64,000 nt of DNA from positions 124,001 to 188,000 of the forward strand of contig NZ_JANHOH010000006.1 in NCBI RefSeq assembly GCF_024498135.1. The letters are read 5' to 3'. A program made the position numbers and the translations under genes. Shown piece by piece: positions 17,934 through 28,400 of this stretch (positions are counted from its first letter, which is position 1; each line of letters opens with the position of its first letter). Below the pieces are notes generated by a model that had not been told where the DNA came from, made no database searches, and saw only the letters and a list, made by a program, of their open reading frames with translations. This DNA comes from Mucilaginibacter aquariorum (GTDB taxonomy: Bacteria; Bacteroidota; Bacteroidia; Sphingobacteriales; Sphingobacteriaceae).

Positions 17934-19157
17934 ATGACAAGCAAACGCTACTTTTTACTTATAATGATATTAGGCTCGCTAACTGCATTAGGGCCTTTTT
18001 CTATAGATATGTATCTGCCGGGTTTCTCGGATATTGCCAAATCACTGCATACAACGACCGAAAACGTAGCGCTTTCTTTATCGAGTTTCTTCATTGGTAT
18101 TTCTGCCGGGCAATTACTTTATGGGCCACTGCTTGATAAGTACGGCCGTAAGCCGCCGCTGTACGCTGGTTTGGGTTTATACATTATCGCCTCGGTGGGT
18201 TGCTACTTTTCGGACAGTATTGAAATGCTTATTGTAATGCGCTTTATACAGGCAATTGGCAGTTGCGCGGCTACTGTGGCATCAATAGCCATGGTGCGCG
18301 ATATTTTTCCTGTGAAAGATAGTGCCAAGGTGTTTGCCCTGCTAATACTGGTTTTAGGTGCATCGCCCATGATAGCTCCAACCGTTGGGGGATACGTAAC
18401 TGCTGCTTTTGGCTGGCAGCTAATATTTATTATACTGGCTGTAATTTCGGTGCTTATAACACTGGCCGTAATATTTTTCCTACCCGAAAGCTACCGGGCC
18501 GATCCATCTTACTCCTTAAAGCCCAAGCCTATTATTACTGGCTTTATAGCCGTTATTAAAACGCCTCAGTTTTATACCTATGCCATTAGTGGTGGTATAG
18601 CTTTCTCGGGTTTGTTTGCCTATATATCATCGTCGCCGGTTGTGTTTATGGAGGTGTTTAAAATAAGCAGTAAAACATATGGGTGGATCTTTGCCCTGCT
18701 ATCGGTTGGTTTTATAGGCTCCAGTCAGATAAACAGTATGTTAGTAAAGAAGTATAAAAGCCAGCAAATTGTAAATGCCGCATTAATAGCCATGGTTATT
18801 ATATCTGCCTTGTTCCTTGTTGGCTCAATGCAAAATATTTTAGGCCTTGTTGGTACCATCATTATGATATTTTTAGTGTTATGCTGCATAGGTATTACCA
18901 GCCCTAATACATCGGCATTGGCTTTGGCGCCATTCGAAAAAAACGCAGGTACAGCATCTTCCCTGTTAGGGGCGTTTCAAATGTGTATAGGCTCGGTGGT
19001 ATCGGTAGGCGTAAGTTTGTTCAATAGCCAGTCTTCCATACCTATGTCGGCTGTTATGTTGGTAGCATCATCTGTTGCCTTATTGGTATTGATAGTAGGG
19101 AGAAAGAATATTAAAACCCGCGTAGAAGCAAAAAACGCCGAGTTTGTGTCGCACTAA
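17934..19157 (+). CDS. Bcr/CflA-family drug-resistance MFS transporter
   Basis: The 407-residue protein has 12 membrane helices. The first ends with the Bcr-type motif PFSIDMYLPGF near residue 25, and motif A reads GPLLDKYGRKP near residue 69. Members export small molecules such as bicyclomycin, sulfonamide or cysteine by proton antiport. The next gene on the same strand is the GH51 enzyme 77 bp away; there is no clear functional link. Confidence 0.88.
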   Translation: MTSKRYFLLIMILGSLTALGPFSIDMYLPGFSDIAKSLHTTTENVALSLSSFFIGISAGQLLYGPLLDKYGRKPPLYAGLGLYIIASVGCYFSDSIEMLIVMRFIQAIGSCAATVASIAMVRDIFPVKDSAKVFALLILVLGASPMIAPTVGGYVTAAFGWQLIFIILAVISVLITLAVIFFLPESYRADPSYSLKPKPIITGFIAVIKTPQFYTYAISGGIAFSGLFAYISSSPVVFMEVFKISSKTYGWIFALLSVGFIGSSQINSMLVKKYKSQQIVNAALIAMVIISALFLVGSMQNILGLVGTIIMIFLVLCCIGITSPNTSALALAPFEKNAGTASSLLGAFQMCIGSVVSVGVSLFNSQSSIPMSAVMLVASSVALLVLIVGRKNIKTRVEAKNAEFVSH

Positions 19158-19234
19158 TAAATTTCTCCCTAAATTTTAAAGTATAAAAAATCTGTCTATA
19201 TTTATAATTGTATATTTAACAATTATAAAATAAC

Positions 19235-20770
19235 ATGAGAAGGATTTTATTTTTAGTACTCACTTGCTTTCAGCTTAATGCCTTTGCACAAAGTAACGCC
19301 AGCATTAGTATAAGCAACACAGATTTAGTTATCAGCAGGCATATTTACGGGCAGTTTGCCGAGCATTTGGGCCGTGGTATTTATGATGGCTTTTGGGTTG
19401 ATAAAAACCTGCCGGTTCAAAAGCAGGACCGCATTCGCCTGGATGTGGTTAATGCCTTAAAAAAAATAAAAATACCTAATCTACGCTGGCCCGGTGGTTG
19501 TTTTGCCGATGAATATCATTGGCGTGATGGTATTGGCCCGCGTACGCAAAGGCCTAAAATGGTTAATACCAATTGGGGCGGCGTTACCGAGGATAATAGC
19601 TTTGGCACACACGAATTTTTAGCGTTGTGTAAACTGCTTGGCTGCGAGCCTTATATTGCCGGCAATGTTGGCAGTGGCACGGTAGAAGAAATGTCTAAAT
19701 GGATAGAGTACTTAAACTCTAACAGCAGCAGCACGATTGCACAATTGCGTAAGCAAAACGGTCATTCCGAACCGTATAAAGTGAGCTTTTGGGGCGTAGG
19801 CAACGAAAGCTGGGGCTGTGGCGGTGAAATGACCGCTAATTTTTATGCTGATCAATACAGGAGATATGCGGCTTATGCAAGAAACTATCCGGGCACGCCG
19901 TTAAAAAAAATTGCCAGTGGCGCCAACTCTGATGATTATAACTGGACAGAAGTATGCATGAAGAATATACCCAACCACACCATGTGGGGGTTATCGCTGC
20001 ATTATTATACACTGCCGACAGGTAATTGGAATAAAAAGGGGTCGGCTACAAGTTTTTCCGAAAAAGAGTATTTTAATACCATGGTTAACTGCCTTAAAAT
20101 GGAAGAGCTGGTAACCAAACATTCAGCCATTATGGATAAGTATGATCCCAATAAAAAGGTGGCCCTGGTAGTTGACGAATGGGGTATTTGGACCGACCCG
20201 GAGCCAAACACCAACCCGGGATTTTTATACCAGCAAAACAGCCTGCGCGATGCATTAATTGCTGCTACCACGCTAAATATATTTAATAACCACTGCGATC
20301 GCGTTAAAATGGCCGAACTGGCACAAACCGTAAACGTGCTGCAGGCATTAATACTTACCGATAAAACCAAGATGCTTTTAACGCCTACCTATCATATATT
20401 TGATATGTACAAGGTGCACCAGGATGCTAAATACCTTGCTGTTAAATTACAGGCGCCCGATTACAATGTAGATGGAAAAAGCATACCTGCGGTTAATGTA
20501 TCTGCTTCGCAGGATGCAACTGGCAAGATCCATATTTCGTTAGTTAACCTGGATCTGAACAAATCAGTAAGTGTAAGCACACAATTAAAACAAATACAGT
20601 GGGCGGCAGTTAGCGGTCAAATATTAACCTCTGCTAATATTACTGATATTAATACCTTTCAGCAGCCTTCAAAACTGCAGATACATAATTTTACAGGGGC
20701 AAAAAAAGATGGTGATAATTTGTCTGTTACCATTCCGCCAAAATCGGTAGTAATGCTCGAGCTTAAGTAG
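19235..20770 (+). CDS. Secreted GH51 alpha-L-arabinofuranosidase
   Basis: GH51 enzymes release terminal alpha-L-arabinofuranose from arabinan, arabinoxylan or arabinogalactan side chains. The 511-residue protein has a signal peptide (MRRILFLVLTCFQLNAFAQ). The N-terminal catalytic barrel shows the LRWPGGCFADEYHW signature, the acid/base Glu191 in GVGNESWGCGG and the nucleophile Glu315 in VVDEWGIW; a beta-sandwich domain ends the protein. It has no SusC/D pair beside it. It might help remove the outer alpha-linked arabinose of extensin side chains attacked by the GH127 locus 36 kb away, but that link is speculative. Confidence 0.93.
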   Translation: MRRILFLVLTCFQLNAFAQSNASISISNTDLVISRHIYGQFAEHLGRGIYDGFWVDKNLPVQKQDRIRLDVVNALKKIKIPNLRWPGGCFADEYHWRDGIGPRTQRPKMVNTNWGGVTEDNSFGTHEFLALCKLLGCEPYIAGNVGSGTVEEMSKWIEYLNSNSSSTIAQLRKQNGHSEPYKVSFWGVGNESWGCGGEMTANFYADQYRRYAAYARNYPGTPLKKIASGANSDDYNWTEVCMKNIPNHTMWGLSLHYYTLPTGNWNKKGSATSFSEKEYFNTMVNCLKMEELVTKHSAIMDKYDPNKKVALVVDEWGIWTDPEPNTNPGFLYQQNSLRDALIAATTLNIFNNHCDRVKMAELAQTVNVLQALILTDKTKMLLTPTYHIFDMYKVHQDAKYLAVKLQAPDYNVDGKSIPAVNVSASQDATGKIHISLVNLDLNKSVSVSTQLKQIQWAAVSGQILTSANITDINTFQQPSKLQIHNFTGAKKDGDNLSVTIPPKSVVMLELK

Positions 20771-20924
20771 ATTTTTTTGCTGCTTTATTCGTCCGTCTTT
20801 CTGCTTTTTTTACTTCGTCCTTTTCGCTAAGGGGGAGCTCGGTCTCCAGATCATTATTATCAGATGATAATGATTTGGGGGCCGTTTTTTTTGAAGCGGC
20901 CGGTTTCTTTTGTGAAGTTGTCAT
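20763..20924 (-). CDS. Small basic Lys/Ala/Ser-rich protein (53 residues)
   Basis: A short frame from ATG 20924 to TAA 20763 encodes 53 residues: a Lys/Ser/Ala/Pro-rich N-terminal half (MTTSQKKPAASKKTAPK), an acidic centre (DNNDLETELPLSEKDE) and a basic Lys/Ala-rich end (AERRTNKAAKKST). A perfect AGGAGG at 20935-20940 lies 10 nt before the ATG, which is unusual in this phylum and supports real translation. The 3' end overlaps the end of the GH51 gene on the other strand by 8 bp. The composition resembles small nucleic-acid-binding or histone-like tails. No family recognised. Confidence 0.6.
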   Translation of the reverse strand: MTTSQKKPAASKKTAPKSLSSDNNDLETELPLSEKDEVKKAERRTNKAAKKST

Positions 20925-21092
20925 GATGTATATACCTCCTGTATAAACAACTTATGGCAACACAAAAAGTTTAAAAAATCGTAGATTTTAAGCAGGTTTA
21001 AACACCTATCTTAAAGATATGAATCTATTAATACCCTTGGGGTTTTTACCCACCAAAAGTTAATTTAAGTTAAATATGGAAGGCAAATTGTT

Positions 21093-21109
21093 TAAACCCG
21101 GCGGGTTTA
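21093..21109. repeat. Perfect 7-bp inverted repeat ahead of the carboxypeptidase-like gene
   Basis: TAAACCC-GGC-GGGTTTA sits 17-33 bp before ATG 21126. It could be an operator, a leader hairpin or a weak terminator for leftward transcripts. Nothing else was found in the 200-bp gap. Confidence 0.4.
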
Positions 21110-21125
21110 TATAGTTTTAAATCAT

Positions 21126-21833
21126 ATGTATCGCTACCTGCTTTTAATTTCATTGTTTTTAACCTCATCGGCGTTTGCCCAAAGTGACTTTAAAGGCAGG
21201 GTGCTGGAAAATAAAACACGTATTGGCTTAGTAGGTATCAGGGTAGATAACTTAACCAGCAAAAAAACTACCCTTACCAATAATGACGGGAAATTCACCA
21301 TCCCCGCAAAAAACGGCGACCTGCTTGTTTTTAAAGGTTTTGCTTATCAGATAGATACGATGCTCGTAACAGATTTGCATGAGAAAGAGATATTTCTTGA
21401 ACCTGTAACCCACGAACTTGACCAGGTGAACATCAGAAGTACCGAAACAAAAAACCTGAACACCTATTACGACCCGATGTTTCATGGCCAGCCGGTTGTT
21501 TATGCACGGGATAAGAATTTGAATTATAAGGGTGGAATTGTATTACGCCTTTGGTATTGGAAAAAAGACGAGAAGAAACGGGCCAAACTTGAAGCTCTTG
21601 AAAGGAAGTATGCCATTATGGATAAGATAGCAGCTGTATTTCAACCTAAGATCATCGCCCAATATTTACCATTAACCGGTGATGATTTAAATAACTTCAT
21701 TAACCTGTATACACCAACGCCTAAAATAGTTGCGGCGAAAGATTTTAACCTGCCAAATTACCTTAATGCCTGCTTTAAAAAGTACCAGGCTTTACCGCCC
21801 GATAAAAAGCAGCCGCCTAAATTAGGTGAATAG
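21126..21833 (+). CDS. Secreted carboxypeptidase-like regulatory-domain protein
   Basis: A 235-residue protein with a signal peptide (MYRYLLLISLFLTSSAFAQ) and a carboxypeptidase D-like beta-sandwich at residues about 20-100 (KGRVLENKTRIGLVGIRV, then TNNDGKFTIPAKNGD). This domain is the same type found at the N-terminus of TonB receptors, but no barrel follows. The C-terminal half is charged and unassigned. Its stop abuts the stop of the convergent gene with no gap. Confidence 0.75.
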   Translation: MYRYLLLISLFLTSSAFAQSDFKGRVLENKTRIGLVGIRVDNLTSKKTTLTNNDGKFTIPAKNGDLLVFKGFAYQIDTMLVTDLHEKEIFLEPVTHELDQVNIRSTETKNLNTYYDPMFHGQPVVYARDKNLNYKGGIVLRLWYWKKDEKKRAKLEALERKYAIMDKIAAVFQPKIIAQYLPLTGDDLNNFINLYTPTPKIVAAKDFNLPNYLNACFKKYQALPPDKKQPPKLGE

Positions 21834-22307
21834 CTATTTGCTTAGGAGTTTAACACCACTGCTGTAGGCAAAGGCATCTTGAAACGCGTTAGTAAATTGC
21901 GGGATCACATCAGGGAGTTTATCGGCATGCTTACGCAGATAGAAACCTGCTATGCCTGTTACCAATGCCGCTGCCCCGCCAATTAACATGCCCTTTAATA
22001 TACTTTGCTTGTTTTTTCTGAAGATAGCTGCCCCGGCAAATGCGCCGGATGCAATATGTAAGCTCAATGCCTGCAGATCTAAATCCTTAGTTATTTTAAC
22101 GGTTTTCTTTCTTTCATTTTCCGCGGCAGATAATAATGAGATAGCAATACTGGTAACCGGCGATTGTACAAACCTAACTATGCGTAGAGAACTGGGTTGA
22201 TACCCATTGCTGTAATAGTTTGCAACAGCCGGCGCCGCGCTTGCCCGTACACCTGCAACGGCACCCAATCCTAAAGTTTGCCAAACCGATTTCTTGTAAC
22301 TGAGCAT
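21834..22307 (-). CDS. Hypothetical membrane protein, DUF4126-like
   Basis: A 157-residue protein with hydrophobic, glycine/alanine-rich helices near residues 10-30, 85-100 and 105-125. The opening LGLGAVAGVRASAAPAV resembles the first helix of DUF4126 proteins, a weak similarity judged by eye. Function unknown. It is convergent with the carboxypeptidase-like gene. Confidence 0.55.
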   Translation of the reverse strand: MLSYKKSVWQTLGLGAVAGVRASAAPAVANYYSNGYQPSSLRIVRFVQSPVTSIAISLLSAAENERKKTVKITKDLDLQALSLHIASGAFAGAAIFRKNKQSILKGMLIGGAAALVTGIAGFYLRKHADKLPDVIPQFTNAFQDAFAYSSGVKLLSK

Positions 22308-22380
22308 ATTGTTTCCTGTTGATCTTATAAAGCAACAGGGAAGTACGGGGATGGTTTGGAGTTAAGCAGATTAAACAAAA

Positions 22381-22408
22381 AAAGCGACAGGCATTAACCT
22401 GTCGCTTT
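22381..22408 (-). terminator. Terminator of the mla-like operon
   Basis: An 11-bp perfect stem (AAAGCGACAGG/CCTGTCGCTTT, 6-base loop) followed on the minus strand by TTTTGTTT lies 24 bp past the mlaD-like stop. Confidence 0.85.
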
Positions 22409-22431
22409 CAGTATTATATTATTAAGCAAGC

Positions 22432-23421
22432 TTACATCGCTTTCTTAATACTATCCTGTTTTGCTTTCTCTCTTTTCTTAAAAAAGCCTTTTAATAAAAA
22501 GCTGTGCTGTACTGCTTCCAGATCGTCGTTTAATTTAACCGTGCTTTGTTGCAGGTAGTCAAGCGTGCTTTGTACTTTGGCCGCGCCTTTGGGGTCGTTC
22601 AATAAAACCCCCATTATATTATCGGTACTATTTAGCTTATTACTGGCCTTGTTTAAATTATCGGTAAGGATGGTTGCATTATCTGCAGCTTCTTTTAAGC
22701 GGCTAACAGATGCACGGATCCTGTTAAAGGTAACCGTATCGGTAAGCAGGTTATCGGCGAAGCCACCCTTGGTATTCATTTTATTACTAAAATTATTTAG
22801 CTGGGAAGACATATTAGCCGCATTTTGTGTAGCAGCCTGCAAGTTACGCATGGTTTGCTTTAATTGGTTGCCCATAGTGCTGTCGGCCAGTAATGCACCC
22901 ACAGTTCCCTTACCTGCCAGTATCTGGTGACTAAGCGATTTAAAATCGGTAGTAATAGCTAACAGATTTTGATTATTCTGTTGCAGAGTTTTCATTATAT
23001 CATCGGTAGATAATAGCTTTTCTGATTGCAAAACATCGCCATCGCGCACCATTGGCGCTTGCGGGCTACCGCCATCAATTACAATGATCTTGTTACCAAT
23101 AAACCCGTCAGAGCTAATGCGTACACCTGCATTGCGGTGAATGTATTGCTGGGTGCTGGCATCAATGCTCATAATAACATCAACCTGTGATGGGCCGGTA
23201 AAGTGGATATTTTTAATTGTGCCCACTTTTACACCCGAAAACCATACGTTGTTGCCTTTCTTTAAACCCGAAACATCGTTAAATACCGAGCTAATGTGTA
23301 TGCTTTTTACAAAACTTTTTTGTTGTCCACCAAGGGTAAGCACGCCAATTACAAAAACTGACACGCCAAGCAGGACAAACACGCCTACTATTATTGATCT
23401 TCTATTTTCTGCTGTATCCAT
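22432..23421 (-). CDS. mlaD: MlaD/MCE-domain lipid transport protein
   Basis: MlaD proteins form periplasmic rings that carry phospholipids between the membranes. This 329-residue protein has one N-terminal membrane helix (residues about 9-29), an MCE domain at residues about 35-115 (VSGLKKGNNVWFSGVKVGTI) and a long helical C-terminal part with coiled-coil character. It is the last gene of a three-gene operon after MlaF- and MlaE-like genes (18-bp gap). No mlaB or mlaC gene is in the cluster, as is common in Bacteroidetes. Confidence 0.88.
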   Translation of the reverse strand: MDTAENRRSIIVGVFVLLGVSVFVIGVLTLGGQQKSFVKSIHISSVFNDVSGLKKGNNVWFSGVKVGTIKNIHFTGPSQVDVIMSIDASTQQYIHRNAGVRISSDGFIGNKIIVIDGGSPQAPMVRDGDVLQSEKLLSTDDIMKTLQQNNQNLLAITTDFKSLSHQILAGKGTVGALLADSTMGNQLKQTMRNLQAATQNAANMSSQLNNFSNKMNTKGGFADNLLTDTVTFNRIRASVSRLKEAADNATILTDNLNKASNKLNSTDNIMGVLLNDPKGAAKVQSTLDYLQQSTVKLNDDLEAVQHSFLLKGFFKKREKAKQDSIKKAM

Positions 23422-23439
23422 TATAAGGGGTACTAATAT

Positions 23440-24213
23440 CTATTGTATAAAATTATAATCATAAAAAGGTTTTACCCGGCCATCATCGGTAGCAAATACC
23501 TCGTCAAATGTGCCTACCCGCTGAAACTGGCCGTCCAATAACATGGCTATACGATCGCCGGTCATTTTGGCGCAGGTAAGGTCATGCGTAATAATGATAG
23601 ATGAAGTGTGGTAGCGCTGCTGTACCTCATTTATCAGGTCGTTAATCTCAATACAGGTAATTGGGTCAAGGCCGGCGGTTGGCTCATCATAAAGCATAAT
23701 CTCCGGGTTTAATATCAGTGTACGGGCAATACCTATACGTTTACGCTGCCCGCCCGATAGTTCTGCCGGCATCTGGTTAATAGTTTGTGAAAGCCCAACG
23801 GCTTCAAGCACGGTTTCAACAGCGGTGTTAATTTCTTTACGGGTAATGCCTTTACGATTACGTACCAGCGGGAACTCCAGGTTCTTACGCACAGTCATAC
23901 TATCATAAAGGGCACTGTTCTGGAAAGAGAAACCTATCCGTATGCGCAAATCTTCTAAAGCGCGTTCCGTTATGGTGGTAACCTCGTTGCCTAAAACCTC
24001 TATAGTGCCTTCATCAACGCTTAATAAGCCTGATATCAGCTTAATTAATACAGATTTACCCGTACCTGACCGGCCAAGCACCACAAGGTTCTCGCCCTGG
24101 TACAGGTCAAGGTCAATACCACGTAATACATCATAATCGGCAAAAGATTTTTCAACCCCCCGTATTTTGATGACCGTGTTACTTTTATCGATATGTGCCT
24201 TTTGTTTTTCCAT
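23440..24213 (-). CDS. mlaF: MlaF-like ABC transporter ATP-binding protein
   Basis: The 257-residue ATPase has Walker A GRSGTGKS near residue 54, signature LSGGQRKRIGIAR near residue 152 and Walker B IMLYDEPTAGLDP near residue 174, then the switch histidine in IIITHD. This is the energy-coupling subunit of an MCE-type lipid transporter. It lies 6 bp downstream of the permease gene and 18 bp upstream of the MCE gene, which fixes its partners. Confidence 0.92.
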   Translation of the reverse strand: MEKQKAHIDKSNTVIKIRGVEKSFADYDVLRGIDLDLYQGENLVVLGRSGTGKSVLIKLISGLLSVDEGTIEVLGNEVTTITERALEDLRIRIGFSFQNSALYDSMTVRKNLEFPLVRNRKGITRKEINTAVETVLEAVGLSQTINQMPAELSGGQRKRIGIARTLILNPEIMLYDEPTAGLDPITCIEINDLINEVQQRYHTSSIIITHDLTCAKMTGDRIAMLLDGQFQRVGTFDEVFATDDGRVKPFYDYNFIQ

Positions 24214-24219
24214 TTTATA

Positions 24220-25029
24220 TTAGCGGAACCATCCGGCTATCTGTACAATTAAAACTTCTTCTATAAACACCAAAAACATAGCGGTTACAACGGCGCCGTT
24301 AGCGGCTTTACCCACACCCTCGGTACCTTTGGTAGAGTTATAACCCTGGTAGCAGCCAACAATGCCTATGGTAAAGCCAAAAACAATTGCTTTAATGAGC
24401 GAAGCCCAAAAATCAATAAAGGTTAAGGGCTCAAAAGCCTGGTCCATAAAAACAGCGTATGTAGTGCCTTCGTTCTGGCTTACGTTTAAATATCCACCCA
24501 ATAAAGCAATAAAAGCGGTATAGGTAGCCAGCAAGGGTATAGTAATAGTTGTTGCGATAACGCGTGTACAAACCAAAAATTTAAAAGGTTTTGTGCCCGA
24601 TACTTCCATGGCGTCTATTTGCTCGGTAACCCGCATAGAGCCTAACTCGGCACCAATGCTTGAACCTACCTTGCCGGCAGCTATCAAAGCAGTAACCAGT
24701 GGGGCAAGGGCTTTCATAATGGCTATAGACACTAAAGATGGCAGCCATGATGTGGCGCCAAAGTCGGTAAGTGACGGGCGGCTTTGCTTGGTAAAAATAA
24801 CCCCTACAATAAAGCCTGTTAGCGTTATTAATGTAAATGATCGTACGCCTGTTTCATAACATTGGCGTATAACCTCTTTAAACTCATAAGGAGGTAAAAA
24901 TACTTCCTTAAAAAAACGCAACACAAAGGCATAAACCCGGTGCAGCATCAAAAAGAAATCTGCCAACTTGTTGCGCGTTTTTCTGATACGCGACGGTGCA
25001 GGTCTGGTTGAACTATTTACGCTATCCAT
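24220..25029 (-). CDS. mlaE: MlaE-like lipid ABC permease
   Basis: The MlaE-family permease (269 residues) has about five membrane helices after an amphipathic N-terminus. The conserved family core reads ALVTALIAAGKVGSSIGAEL near residue 120, followed by GSMRVTEQIDAMEVSG. I chose ATG 25029 instead of the TTG one codon earlier. A perfect -7 element TACCTTTG lies at 25038-25045, so the leader would be only a few bases. It opens the mlaEFD operon. Confidence 0.9.
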   Translation of the reverse strand: MDSVNSSTRPAPSRIRKTRNKLADFFLMLHRVYAFVLRFFKEVFLPPYEFKEVIRQCYETGVRSFTLITLTGFIVGVIFTKQSRPSLTDFGATSWLPSLVSIAIMKALAPLVTALIAAGKVGSSIGAELGSMRVTEQIDAMEVSGTKPFKFLVCTRVIATTITIPLLATYTAFIALLGGYLNVSQNEGTTYAVFMDQAFEPLTFIDFWASLIKAIVFGFTIGIVGCYQGYNSTKGTEGVGKAANGAVVTAMFLVFIEEVLIVQIAGWFR

Positions 25030-25037
25030 CAATGGGG

Positions 25038-25045
25038 CAAAGGTA
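25038..25045 (-). promoter_or_regulatory. -7 element of the mla-like operon
   Basis: On the minus strand the sequence TACCTTTG matches TAnnTTTG exactly. It ends 8 bases before ATG 25029. A TTG at 25071-25073 is a poor -33 because the spacing is long. Confidence 0.4.
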
Positions 25046-25316
25046 TAACTAATGTAAGATATAGATAAATCAACATCCTAAAATGTTTTAAAAGATATTC
25101 AGTGAAATGTAATAATTACTTAAGGTAGGCAATAAACTTTTTAAACCAGTTTATTAACTGAAAAAAACAAAGGGCAAATTTGAAATAAAAGTATTATAAT
25201 ATATGCTGCTAATATTTAGTGTTTTATGCACAAACAGAAGTCGATTAGCACCCTGCGTTGTTAAGTAACCATCAGGAAATGTAAAAATAGTATTACCTGA
25301 TACTTTTTAATTTGGT

Positions 25317-25324
25317 TAGCTTTG
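25317..25324 (+). promoter_or_regulatory. Candidate -7 element of the HTCS gene
   Basis: TAGCTTTG matches TAnnTTTG and lies 84 bp before the GTG start; the -33 region is not convincing. Confidence 0.35.
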
Positions 25325-25408
25325 ATATACCAATTATAATTACGCTATCAATTAAAACCAGGGTTAACCTTTGCTACCAACGTAGGGGGCACTATCAAAT
25401 TCATTATT

Positions 25409-28400
25409 GTGAAGGGAAAAACGACTTGCAAAGCGTTTATGCTTACGCTTTTAGCGCTGTTTATAACAGTTGCTGTTTTAGCGCAGAATAATGAATTTCA
25501 ATTTTCTAAGTTAGATATCACCAATGGCTTATCGCATAACCAGGTAAACGCTATTTTAAAAGATAGCAAAGGCTTTATGTGGATAGGCACCCTGTCGGGT
25601 TTAAACCGGTACGATGGCTATAAATTTAAAGTTTACAAGCACATTGAGGGCGATACCACCAGCCTAAACGATGATTTTATTGTCACCATTTCCGAAGGGC
25701 CTGATAATAAGCTCTGGATCGAAACCCGAAACGGCTATAATATTTACGACCCGGCTACAGAAAGGTTCAGTCATGATATTGGGCGATACTTGAGGTCGTT
25801 AAACATCCCGGCTATCGGCATAACCGCAATTAAAAAAGACAGGTTTGGGAATTTCTGGTTTCTGAACGCTAACACAGGTATTTACAAGTATCAGGCATCC
25901 ACAAAAGAAACTACACATATTAGCTATAAGGCAGGTATTAGCGCATCTATTTATAGCAATACCGTTGCCGACCTTACTTCCGATTCGAAAGGTAACATTT
26001 GGCTTGTATACAACAAAGGTATTTTGGAACGGATAGACCCGCTGAACTATCGTGTTAACTACCGTAAGCAATTAGATGCATTACCTGCAGGCTTAAATAC
26101 GGGGTATCGGTTTTTTATTGATAAGCAAGACGATATATGGGCTTTTGTGCCCACCTATTCATCGGGTGTTTATTATCTTAATGCTACCCTTAGTCTGTTT
26201 AAACATATCGATAAAGGCAGCGGCCCCGATGGATTAAATACAAATGTGGTATCAAACCTTATACAGGATGATAAGGGGAGAATATGGATAGCGACTGACC
26301 ATGGCGGTGTAAACCTGCTGAACAAGCAGGGCTTTAAAATTAAATATATCACCAACCGCGAGGACGATAATAAAACCATAGGCCAAAACAGCATTATTAT
26401 GCTGTATAAAGATGATACCGGCATCATATGGGTGGGTACATATAAACGCGGCATTAGTTATTACCACGAGAGTATTATTAAATTCCCGCTGTACACGCAT
26501 CACCTGTCAGACCCGGGTAGTTTAAGCTTCAGCGACGTAAATAAGTTTGTTGAAGATAAATTAGGGAACCTGTGGTTGGGTACAAATGGCGGCGGCCTGG
26601 TTTACTTTAACCGTAAGGATGGCAGCTTTAAAAAATACCTGCACGATGCTAATAACCCCAACAGCCTAACCAATAACGTAATTGTAAGCATGTGTCTTGA
26701 TCATGAGCAGAAGCTTTGGATAGGTACATATTTTGGTGGTTTGGATTGCTTTGACGGGAAAATATTTAAGCATTACAAACACAATGATGCTATCTCGGGC
26801 AGCTTGTCTGAAGACAGGGTATGGTCAATATTAGAAGATAGCGATAACAACCTTTGGGTAGGTACGCTTGCCGGCGGCTTAAACCTGCTCGATCGTAAAA
26901 CCGACACTTTTAAACACTATAAATTGAAACAGGGCGACCCGCAGTCGCTTTACTCTAACTACATATCGGCACTTATAGAAGATAAGCGTAAAAACCTATG
27001 GATAGTTACTTCTTATGGTGTGGATGTGTTAAATAAAAAGACCGGAAAGTTTAGCCATTATACACATGATGATAAGAATCCTAATAGCCTCGTAAATAAC
27101 AACACCAATAATATTTTAGAAGATAGTAAAGGGTTGATATGGATAAGCACACGCGAGGGTATAAGTGTGCTCGATCCGCTGAAAAATAAGTTCACCAATA
27201 TTACCCGTAACGATGGCCTGCCCGATAATACCATTATAGAGATGCGCGAGGATGATAACCATAATATTTGGGCAAGTTCACCAAATGGCTTGTCAAATAT
27301 TATTGTAAACCGCGGTGCAGATAAACTCAGTTTCGGGTTTATTAATTATAACGAACGTGATGGCTTGCAGGGCAGAGAGTTCACCATGAATGCATCCTAC
27401 AAAACCCGAAGCGGCGAGTTGATATTTGGCGGAGGCAACGGCTTCAATATTTTCAGGCCGGCCAATTTGCATACCAGTAAGAACATTCCGGCGCTGATTT
27501 TTACCGATTTTCAGGTGTTTAACAAAAGTGTGGCTGTTGGCGAAAAAGTATACGGCAAAGTGCTGTTGCCTAATGCTATTACTAATGCAAACCAGATTCA
27601 GTTAAAGTATAACGAGAATGTTTTTGGGATAGAGTTTGCCGCGCTTAATTACTTTGACGCCGATAAGGTAAAATTTGAATATACCATGCAGGGCTTTGAC
27701 AAAGGGTGGATAACTGCCGATAACATAACCCGCAAGGCTGTTTATACCAATTTAGATGCAGGTGATTATATTTTTAAAGTGCGTGCATCAAACCCCGGCT
27801 TTTGGAAAAGTAAAGAGATCTATCTGCATGTTACCATATTGCCGCCCTGGTGGAAAACAACCATCGCTTATATATTATATGCTTTGGCTTTTGTTGGTGC
27901 GTTATTTTATCTGCGCCATAGGGGTATCCAAAAAATACGCGCTCAGTTCCTGTTAGAGAAAGAACGCGAGGAAACCCAGCGCCTGCACGAGCTTGACCTG
28001 ATGAAGATAAAATTCTTTACCAATGTAAGCCACGAGTTTCGTACGCCACTATCGCTGATCATGGCGCCGGTTGACAGGATAATTAAACAGATCCAGGAGC
28101 CTAACATTCAAAAACAGCTTTTATTGGTTAACCGCAATGCCAAGCGGTTACTCAATTTGGTTAACCAGTTACTCGATTTCCGTAAGATGGAATACCAGGA
28201 GCTAAAGCTGTATAACCAGCCGGGCGATATTATTGGGTTTATCCGCGACCTATCGTATTCCTTTACCGATGTGGCCGAGCAAAAAGACATTGGTTTTGTA
28301 TTTGATGCCGAGTTAGATGAGTTTCATACCAGCTTTGATCAGGATAAAATTGAACGCATTATATTCAACCTGTTATCAAACGCATATAAATTTACCCAGA

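Larger units (their letters stand above)
25033..25408. other. Divergent intergenic region between mlaE and the HTCS gene
   Basis: This 376-bp AT-rich gap has no open frame with coding character. It holds the leftward -7 at 25038-25045 and a possible rightward -7 at 25317-25324. I saw no clear long repeat in it. Confidence 0.5.
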
